This document shows positions 58,476-64,000 of a stretch of DNA of 64,000 nucleotides, one piece after another. The notes beneath the pieces are model-generated. The model ran no database searches. It worked only from the letters and a program-made list of their open reading frames with translations, and was not told the DNA's origin. Each line of letters begins with the position of its first letter. Positions within the stretch are counted from its first letter, which is position 1. The stretch comes from Algoriphagus marincola DSM 16067 (GTDB lineage Bacteria; Bacteroidota; Bacteroidia; Cytophagales; Cyclobacteriaceae), in contig NZ_AUBU01000003.1 in assembly GCF_000429405.1 (NCBI RefSeq), positions 62,001 to 126,000 of the forward strand, given 5' to 3'. The translations under genes were made by a program, and so were the position numbers.

Positions 58476-59455
58476 ATTTAATTGACCTATACGATTCTCT
58501 GAACTTGCCTGAAAATGACAGCAAGGTTTTCAATGCAATTCCAATCCCGGAATACCCAAATTTTCGAGTGGCAATTGACTTTGAAGGGAATACCGTTTTA
58601 TTGCTTTCTGTATCTAAGAGAATTAAGGATTTAAGCCTAAAGAATTTTCGCCTCAAATATTTGCAACTTGAACAAAACCTTGAATGTAAAATTTATGAGA
58701 ATGATTCCTTCAAATTTCAGACATTTACTGTTATTACATTCCGTTGCAGCGACAGAAACTTGCAAGAATATTTTCTTAAAATATCTGAATCTCTCATAAA
58801 AACAGTTGGTCAAAATCCAACTCAACAACAAGTAATTGATTCGCTCAAAAGGTTTGTTGAAGTATTTAAAACCTTGACAGATTCTCCAACAAATACAGTA
58901 AACGGTCTTTGGGCTGAGTTATTTTTAATTGAAAACTCAACCAATCCAAAAAAACTCATAAATTATTGGCATAACATACCAGAGGAGAAATTTGATTTTA
59001 ATGCAGGAACAGAAAGAATTGAAGTTAAGAGCAGTTCGAACTTTGAGAGAAAACATATTTTCTCAGCAGAACAGTTAAACCCTCCGTCTGACACACAAGT
59101 TTTAATTGCTTCGGTTTTTTTAAAGCAACACAATTCAGGGAATAGCATTCAGTATTTAATTGACAGAATTTCTGAGAAGACTGATTATGACTTTGATACA
59201 GTTGAAAAGCTAAACAAAATTGTTTTTAGAACTCTTGGAAGTTCTTTGGAACATTCCATTGGCGTAAAATTCGATTATGACATTGCTCAACAGTCTTTAC
59301 GTTTTTACAGACATCAGGACATTGATAAAATAGAGGAAATTCATATTCCAAACAATGTTTCAGAAGTGAAATATAAATCTGATTTAACTTATTCTACTGA
59401 AATAGAAATTCAAAAAGTGAAAAATAAAGATTCGATATTATTTAATTATTTATAA
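58472..59455 (+). CDS. DUF4420 PD-(D/E)XK nuclease
   Basis: A 327-residue protein of the DUF4420 nuclease group. The predicted active site is Glu149 (GLWAELFLI), Asp175 (EEKFDFN) and Glu184-x-Lys186 (RIEVKSS), the PD-(D/E)XK pattern with ExK. The N-terminal 130 residues have no motif I recognise and may bind DNA or partners. As the only visible nuclease in the cassette, it is the likely DNA cutter. It overlaps the Z1 gene by 4 bases and is followed 2 bases later by the small fifth gene. Confidence 0.87.
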   Translation: MNLIDLYDSLNLPENDSKVFNAIPIPEYPNFRVAIDFEGNTVLLLSVSKRIKDLSLKNFRLKYLQLEQNLECKIYENDSFKFQTFTVITFRCSDRNLQEYFLKISESLIKTVGQNPTQQQVIDSLKRFVEVFKTLTDSPTNTVNGLWAELFLIENSTNPKKLINYWHNIPEEKFDFNAGTERIEVKSSSNFERKHIFSAEQLNPPSDTQVLIASVFLKQHNSGNSIQYLIDRISEKTDYDFDTVEKLNKIVFRTLGSSLEHSIGVKFDYDIAQQSLRFYRHQDIDKIEEIHIPNNVSEVKYKSDLTYSTEIEIQKVKNKDSILFNYL

Positions 59456-59457
59456 AC

Positions 59458-59682
59458 ATGGCATTATTAGGAGAAATATTGATTGAGAAAACTGATAAGA
59501 TTAGTCTACGACCAGGTTCTGTTATCGGAGATGTAATTATTGAGAAAGAGTATTTACAATTAAGAACCTATGCAATGGGAGATAATAATCGTGAAAGAGG
59601 ATCCAAACAAAATATCCAGTTCTCCAAGGAAAAAGCTAAAGAATTCAAAGAAATTCTGGAAAAATTTCTCGATTTACAATAG
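59458..59682 (+). CDS. Small protein of unknown function, fifth gene of the Z1/MORC cassette
   Basis: I do not recognise this 74-residue protein. It begins MALLGEILIEKTDKISLRPG two bases after the nuclease stop. The first half looks like beta strands (EILIEK, SVIGDVIIEKEYLQLRTY) and the second half like a charged helix (SKEKAKEFKEILEKFL). There is no signal peptide or membrane segment. Its position and AT-rich codon use tie it to the cassette. It could be an adaptor, regulator or small subunit; there is no direct evidence for any of these. Confidence 0.75.
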   Translation: MALLGEILIEKTDKISLRPGSVIGDVIIEKEYLQLRTYAMGDNNRERGSKQNIQFSKEKAKEFKEILEKFLDLQ

Positions 59683-59834
59683 GCTTTGGGTTAAATATTA
59701 TCTGGGAGGTTTTTATCAATCAGGAAAAAGCAATTCGGTTTTCATTTCAGAGAAATTTGCAATTCCTAATAGTCCATCCGTAAAGAATGCATTCCCCACC
59801 AATCCCCTACCTTCACCCCAATAACCCCAAGATT

Positions 59835-60497
59835 ATGCCCGCTTTTCGATTGCTAGTTTCCTTTTGCCTGTGTCTTTTATTGCTCTTTCCCAGGACAGGG
59901 AATTCGCAGGAATGCTTGGATTATCGGAATCTCTGCATTCAGACTGGGGATCTGATCTTTGTGGGGGCTAAGACAGAGCAACTATCCGGGGCGATCAATC
60001 GGGTGACCCAACGGGATTCTAATGTATCCTTTGACCATGTGGGAATGTTGGAGATTGTCGGCTCGCAGGTCTATATCCTGCACGCCAGTACGGAGAAGGG
60101 CTCTGTATCGGAGCCTCTCGACAGCTTGGTCGCCCGTACTGAAGTGAATGATAAGAAACTGGTCATTTATCGACTCCAAACAGAGCTTCAAGCGGCTATT
60201 CCCCAAGCCATCACCACAGCCAAATCTCTCCTGGGCAAGCCCTATAATTGGTCCTATGTCCTCAATGACTCCAGCTTGTATTGTTCAGACTTGGTGGAGC
60301 GCGCCTTTCGACATGCGGAGGTATTTTCCTTGGAGCCTATGACTTTTATCAATCCGGAAAGCGGAGAAACCGATGCCTATTGGCTGGAATTCTATGAAAA
60401 GCTAGGTATAGCCGTACCAGAAGGCAAACTCGGTTGTAATCCCAACGGACTAGCAGCCAATGAAAATCTACGGCTAGTTGGGGAATTGAGCCGGTAG
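59835..60497 (+). CDS. YiiX/YebB-like permuted papain-fold hydrolase, secreted
   Basis: A 220-residue protein with a signal peptide (residues 1-21, ending near GNSQE). The mature part shows GDLIFVGA, the His in SFDHVGMLEI, and the Cys in SSLYCSDLVERAF, the order expected in the permuted NlpC/P60-like papain fold of the YiiX group. It may cut amide bonds in lipids, peptides or the cell wall. An earlier in-frame start at 59787 would spoil the signal peptide, so the ATG at 59835 is used. Its GC-richer codon use resembles smc, not the cassette. Confidence 0.83.
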   Translation: MPAFRLLVSFCLCLLLLFPRTGNSQECLDYRNLCIQTGDLIFVGAKTEQLSGAINRVTQRDSNVSFDHVGMLEIVGSQVYILHASTEKGSVSEPLDSLVARTEVNDKKLVIYRLQTELQAAIPQAITTAKSLLGKPYNWSYVLNDSSLYCSDLVERAFRHAEVFSLEPMTFINPESGETDAYWLEFYEKLGIAVPEGKLGCNPNGLAANENLRLVGELSR

Positions 60498-60619
60498 ACC
60501 CAAATATACGCGTGGGAAAAATTTCCTTTTCCCAATTTTAGATTCTTCTCCAAGTCCAGCAGTGATGCTTACACCTACTGCCCTAGGATCTTTAGTCTCA
60601 GCTTAGGTGGAATAAACTA

Positions 60620-60657
60620 GCTCGAAGAGACTCCTATAATTAAGATTCCCTTCGAGC
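60620..60657. repeat. Inverted repeat between two convergent genes
   Basis: GCTCGAAG (60620-60627) and CTTCGAGC (60650-60657) form a stem that extends imperfectly to 14 bases. No T-run follows on either side, so it may be weak as a terminator. It lies just after the desaturase stop on the minus strand. Confidence 0.55.
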
Positions 60658-60678
60658 CAATTCATAGACGACTTGTGC

Positions 60679-61752
60679 CTATGCCCTTCCCAATTGCCGA
60701 AGCATCTTGACATGATTACCCAGTGCTGAAAAGAAGGTCGGGTTTACCAAATATGGAATCTGGAATTCCTGTGCTGTTTTTGCTACGATCTTGGAAATCT
60801 TTCGGTAGTGCACATGACTGATATGGGGAAACAAATGATGCTCAACCTGAAAATTGAGTCCGCCAATCAACCAGGAGAAAATCCGGCTTTTAGGTGCATA
60901 ATTACTCGTAGTGGCCAATTGGTGATTGACCCATGCATCAGTGATAATGCCCTTTTCATCCGGCTTGGGAAAAGTGGTATCCTCCAGAATATGTGCTGTT
61001 TGAAATATCAAACTGATTAAAAGACCGGTGACAAAATGCATTGATAGAAAGGCCAGTACAATAATCCAGGCTGGTAAAGACACCATAATCAGAGGCAAAA
61101 CCAGCGCATAGGAATAATAAAATACCTTCCACGCGGATATTTTCAGCAGTACCTTTTTAAAATCACCTTTCAAAAGCCCCATTTTCCTGTATCGGATCGC
61201 CCGTACAAAATCCTTGGTGGTAATCCAGGAAATCGTAGACAAGCCGTAGAAAAACCAAATATAGAAGTGCTGGAAGCGATGGATCCAATAGCGCTTGGCA
61301 TTGGGAGAAAAGCGCAGAAAAAACGGTGCATTGATATCATCATCGCCTTGATCGATATTTGTATAGGTATGGTGTAGCACATTGTGTTGAACTTTCCATA
61401 CACGCGCATTGGCACCGATCAGGTTCATCGTGTAGCCTAGGTATTTATTGACCTTAGGGTTTTTGGAATAAGAACCATGAATCGCATCATGCATCACGCC
61501 CATTCCAATCCCTGCCATTCCCAGACCACTTAAAATATACAAGACAAAAAGAAGCCAGACACTTTGGACCAAGCCAGACCCTAAAAAGCCAATCGGAATG
61601 AAGAATAACGATAGCATAAATATGGTTTTGATGACCATCGGCCGTCCCCCATATTTTTTAGTATTATTGGATTTAAAGTATTCATTTACTCTCCTGTGGA
61701 GTGTTTTTGAGAAATCAGTATTCTCTGATTTTTGGAATTTGATATGTTTCAT
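60679..61752 (-). CDS. Membrane fatty acid desaturase
   Basis: A 357-residue di-iron desaturase. Histidine boxes: HDAIHGSYS, HNVLHHTYTN and QVEHHLFPHISHVHY, in the order of the front-end/acyl-lipid type. There are about four to six hydrophobic segments (e.g. PIGFLGSGLVQSVW). No cytochrome b5 domain is fused. The QVEHH third box suggests a front-end or acyl-CoA desaturase position, which needs testing. The likely role is membrane fluidity. Position and substrate of the double bond cannot be read. Confidence 0.9.
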   Translation of the reverse strand: MKHIKFQKSENTDFSKTLHRRVNEYFKSNNTKKYGGRPMVIKTIFMLSLFFIPIGFLGSGLVQSVWLLFVLYILSGLGMAGIGMGVMHDAIHGSYSKNPKVNKYLGYTMNLIGANARVWKVQHNVLHHTYTNIDQGDDDINAPFFLRFSPNAKRYWIHRFQHFYIWFFYGLSTISWITTKDFVRAIRYRKMGLLKGDFKKVLLKISAWKVFYYSYALVLPLIMVSLPAWIIVLAFLSMHFVTGLLISLIFQTAHILEDTTFPKPDEKGIITDAWVNHQLATTSNYAPKSRIFSWLIGGLNFQVEHHLFPHISHVHYRKISKIVAKTAQEFQIPYLVNPTFFSALGNHVKMLRQLGRA

Positions 61753-61821
61753 TAGGATTTTGGTTTAAACTCATCCAACCCTATCCTAGTGAAGCATAGC
61801 TGTTTTCAAAGTTTTATATTG

Positions 61822-62007
61822 TTAATAAGTTTGCAATTCGGCAAACAAGGAATCGAGTTCACCTCGGGATTTTTTTAGTTTCAAAGAGAGCCTTTCCATC
61901 ATACGTTCGCGATCACCTTCCTGATATTCAAAGTCGATGTCCAATAGATTTGAAAACCTTCTTTTCAGCATCACTTTTTGCTCACGCCAACTTCTTGTAA
62001 TATTCAT
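61822..62007 (-). CDS. CsbD-like small stress protein
   Basis: A 61-residue protein: SWREQKVMLKRRFSNLLDIDF, a YQEGDRERMMERL acidic helix and KKSRGELDSLF. The pattern resembles the short CsbD-like proteins of Bacteroidota. Helical, no signal peptide. A role in stress is taken from the family name only. It stands between the desaturase and another small gene on the same strand. Confidence 0.6.
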   Translation of the reverse strand: MNITRSWREQKVMLKRRFSNLLDIDFEYQEGDRERMMERLSLKLKKSRGELDSLFAELQTY

Positions 62008-62062
62008 AAGAGATTTGTTTAGTGTTACTTCGGGTAAATTTTATAAAAACCCCAAGGGGATT

Positions 62063-62236
62063 TCAATAAATTATTTCACGTTCAAATAGCGCCAATTCCT
62101 TTTTTTGAGGGTCATCCACGAAGGCACAGTAATAGATATTGGCATAGAACTTTCGCACCTTCAACTTCACATTTGGAGCGACTTTGGTGAAAACGGTTTG
62201 ACCGATTTTGAAATGCTGATCTTCGGAAATACTCAT
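62063..62236 (-). CDS. Small protein, unknown function
   Basis: I do not recognise this 57-residue protein. It starts MSISEDQHFKIGQTVFTKVA and looks like a small beta barrel, in the style of YodC/DUF2158 proteins. An in-frame ATG nine codons upstream (62263) is possible but less likely. Confidence 0.5.
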   Translation of the reverse strand: MSISEDQHFKIGQTVFTKVAPNVKLKVRKFYANIYYCAFVDDPQKKELALFEREIIY

Positions 62237-62263
62237 ATTTAAATTTGGTTTATCATAGAACAA

Positions 62264-62717
62264 CGAGTCCTAATACCTATACAACAACCAAAGTCTTATT
62301 TTAATTCATATTACATTGAATTTCAATATTTTAAATTTTTGTAATGTAAGTATCACATTAAAAATTGTATTGTGAGATCTTAAATCCAAAATAAGGAATA
62401 GTTCTCCTACACCATGTTGCAAGGGTATAAGGAGCATATCCGCAATAGCAGACAAAATCAAACGATTTACTGGATTTAAGGCAATCATCTTCCCATACTT
62501 ACGGAATAGTGCAGCTAGTGATTGGGAGATTTTCTTCCGTTTTGAACACTTACAGACAAGTCCTGAACAAGCTATTTCAGATATTTAAACTATGAATTTT
62601 CTTTCTATTTGTTTGGAATACTATTTTGAAATTTCCAGGAATAAGAAAAATTATTTTGAAAAAGAAATTTTTTCAAAATTTTAGTGCTAGATTTCTATGA
62701 AATCAACCCAAATCACT
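62264..62717. other. Intergenic region without recognised gene
   Basis: AT-rich stretch of about 450 bases. No open frame of credible composition is seen; a 60-codon frame at 62306-62488 on the minus strand lacks support. It should contain the promoters of the minus-strand small gene and of the broken lipoprotein gene. Confidence 0.45.
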
Positions 62718-63212
62718 ATGAAAAGAATCAATTTTGGATTAATCGTATTATTCGCAGGCCTATCAATTTGAGCTTGTAAGCCAAAGTACAACGCAGAACT
62801 TCATCAGCAAATCGCTGAAGAGCACAGTGCCATGGAAGCCGAACATCAAAGTTTGGAAGAAGCCCATGCCAGTTTCGAAGACGATCACGAAAAATGGGTA
62901 GAAATGCACAATTCCCTATCAGAGTCAGATGGCTCCAATCATGAAATGCTCGAGGCAAGGCATCTACAACTAATTGAGAAACATCAACAATTGGTTGCTC
63001 AGCATGAAGAAATGATCAAAAAACATGCAGCGCTTGAAACGAAGCACGAATCAGGAGAAATGTCAGATGAGGAAGTCCTAGCCGAACATGAATCAATGAA
63101 GAAAGAGCATGAAAAGATGAAAGCTGAACATGATTCGATGAGGACCGAGCATGAATCCATGCAAAAGGAACATGAGCAAATGATGACTGAACATTCTGCC
63201 TCTGATTCCTAA
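62718..63212 (+). pseudogene. Coiled-coil lipoprotein gene with in-frame TGA in the lipobox
   Basis: From the ATG at 62718 the frame reads MKRINFGLIVLFAGLSI, then TGA (62769-62771), then ACKPKYNAEL, and stays open to 63212. This is a lipoprotein signal peptide with the stop at the -2 place of a lipobox (I-stop-A-C); a TCA serine would restore ISAC. The body is a long, highly charged helix with repeats such as EHESMKKEH, EHDSMRTEH and EHESMQKEH, spaced about 7 residues. An internal ATG at 62832 could give a 126-residue untargeted product. A sequencing error or recoding is also possible. Confidence 0.75.
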
Positions 63213-63344
63213 AGGGCAAATTCTCCTTTATTTTGTTTTTAGGCGAGGTATAGTGCTTCGCCTTTCGTTATGTACATTGGGTTTTCGTCATGCCTCAACA
63301 CTTTTTTTTGCTTTGTCAACAATTGAATTTATCCCAGGAGATAG

Positions 63345-64000
63345 CTATTGATTACCGATTAGATTGACCAAGGTCACTAAAAATCTCCCCTGTTCTTCCA
63401 AAAAAGGCACATGTCCGCTGTTTTCAAAGGTGAACATTTCCTTTTGTGGGGCGCTGAGTTGCTGGAAATAATCGGCTGCACCCTGATAGGGCGTATGCAG
63501 ATCATGCCTTCCCATCATGAAAAAGATTGGAATCTCGAAATCTAAAGGGAACTCCCCTCCTCCGCCCTGAGCCAGCATTTTGCGGGAAATCCAGGGACTG
63601 CTTATGTCCAAGCTTGAGATTTCTTCCGCTGTGTAGAGGGGCGATAGTTCGGGCAGTTGGAAGAGCAAATCAAAATTTTCTTTCCCATACCAACCCCCAT
63701 TGAAGTAGCGAGCCCATTTTCTAACTGTCAAAATTTTCCGAATGGGATTACCTCCTTCCGGATTGGGATAAGGGGCTATAGCTTCTAATTCTTGTAGCGC
63801 CTCTTCATTTCCTGCTTCGGAAGCCAGTTGCAGCAATCGTTGATAAATAACCAATTCAGGGTTGCCGGGAGCCATCTGCCCCACACCAATATAGGCATGA
63901 AGCTTCTGAGGGATGCGTGCAGCCATTCGGATCCCCATTCCTGCACCATAGGAATACCCCATCAGGAATATTTTATCCTGATTTAATCTGGCACGCAGAG
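63345..64000 (-). CDS. Alpha/beta hydrolase (5' partial)
   Basis: The frame is open to the right edge, so the start is outside. Seen: the nucleophile elbow FLMGYSYGAGMG, the acid region FFMMGRHDLHTPY and the histidine in SGHVPFLEEQ. A cap domain lies between (about 100 residues, with WARYFNGGWYGKENF). This is like the proline iminopeptidase and related hydrolase group. The substrate is unknown. It lies after the broken lipoprotein gene, pointing the other way. Confidence 0.82.
   Translation of the reverse strand, partial: LRARLNQDKIFLMGYSYGAGMGIRMAARIPQKLHAYIGVGQMAPGNPELVIYQRLLQLASEAGNEEALQELEAIAPYPNPEGGNPIRKILTVRKWARYFNGGWYGKENFDLLFQLPELSPLYTAEEISSLDISSPWISRKMLAQGGGGEFPLDFEIPIFFMMGRHDLHTPYQGAADYFQQLSAPQKEMFTFENSGHVPFLEEQGRFLVTLVNLIGNQ

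Noticed and set aside
59570..59824. 84-codon plus-strand open frame overlapping the small fifth cassette gene
   Set aside because: Out of frame with the coupled 74-codon gene and running into the next leader; no likeness.
62306..62488. 60-codon minus-strand open frame
   Set aside because: No family pattern or coupled neighbour.

Overview
The window looks like a chromosomal segment of a Bacteroidota bacterium of the order Cytophagales, most like the Cyclobacteriaceae (Algoriphagus and relatives). The evidence is a GldC gliding-motility gene, an ftsX-DUF3098-truB-ribF cluster, a TonB-dependent receptor with a carboxypeptidase-like N-terminal domain, a methionine synthase split over two genes, a SerB-SerA fusion, a TetR-ABC-HlyD-TolC exporter cluster, S-box riboswitches before met genes, and TTG / TAnnTTTG-like promoters. 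The assignment rests on gene content and was not checked by a database search.

Layout. 1-7.1 kb: end of an ArgE-like deacylase, argH, a SulP transporter, a SAM riboswitch with metY-metX, and a DUF2147 protein. 7.2-12.7 kb: PdeM-like phosphoesterase, ftsX-DUF3098-truB-ribF, a 3-oxoacid CoA-transferase pair, palindromic repeats, gldC. 12.9-20.3 kb: TonB-dependent receptor, then an overlapping pair on the minus strand (large PVC-type cytochrome lipoprotein and PIG-L deacetylase). 20.4-25.3 kb: two identical tRNA-Glu genes, gapA, two arsenosugar-type glycosyltransferases, eda-kdgK. 25.4-32.1 kb: a lipoprotein, DUF1330, and TolC-HlyD-ABC-TetR on the minus strand, then DoxX. 32.2-37.9 kb: BCCT transporter, DUF983, DUF4920 lipoprotein with a small partner, SerB-SerA fusion, TonB-domain protein. 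37.9-42.8 kb: metF and split metH behind a second SAM riboswitch. 42.8-48.5 kb: an outer-membrane-like protein and a 1428-residue hybrid histidine kinase. 48.7-49.6 kb: a REP-associated tyrosine transposase (RAYT) inside its own REP-like palindromes. 49.75-53.3 kb: smc.

53.4-59.7 kb is the most notable region: an AT-rich, tightly overlapping five-gene cassette between smc and a papain-like hydrolase gene. It encodes a C5 cytosine methyltransferase, a MORC/MutL-like GHKL ATPase, a Z1-domain SF2 ATPase, a DUF4420 PD-(D/E)XK nuclease and an unrecognised 74-residue protein. It is probably an unusual restriction-modification or anti-phage system, of the general kind in which prokaryotic MORC ATPases and Z1 proteins have been noted by comparative genomics. 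The small fifth gene is the least explained part.

59.8-64 kb: papain-like hydrolase, fatty acid desaturase, CsbD-like and other small proteins, a coiled-coil lipoprotein gene broken by an in-frame TGA in its lipobox, and the end of an alpha/beta hydrolase gene cut by the window edge.

Working together: metY-metX, metF and the two metH genes form a methionine/SAM regulon under two separate S-box riboswitches. argE-like plus argH close arginine synthesis. SerB-SerA supplies serine, and so one-carbon units for MetF/MetH. The minus-strand TetR-ABC-HlyD-TolC run would make a complete three-part exporter, although its ATPase domain has lost most canonical catalytic motifs.
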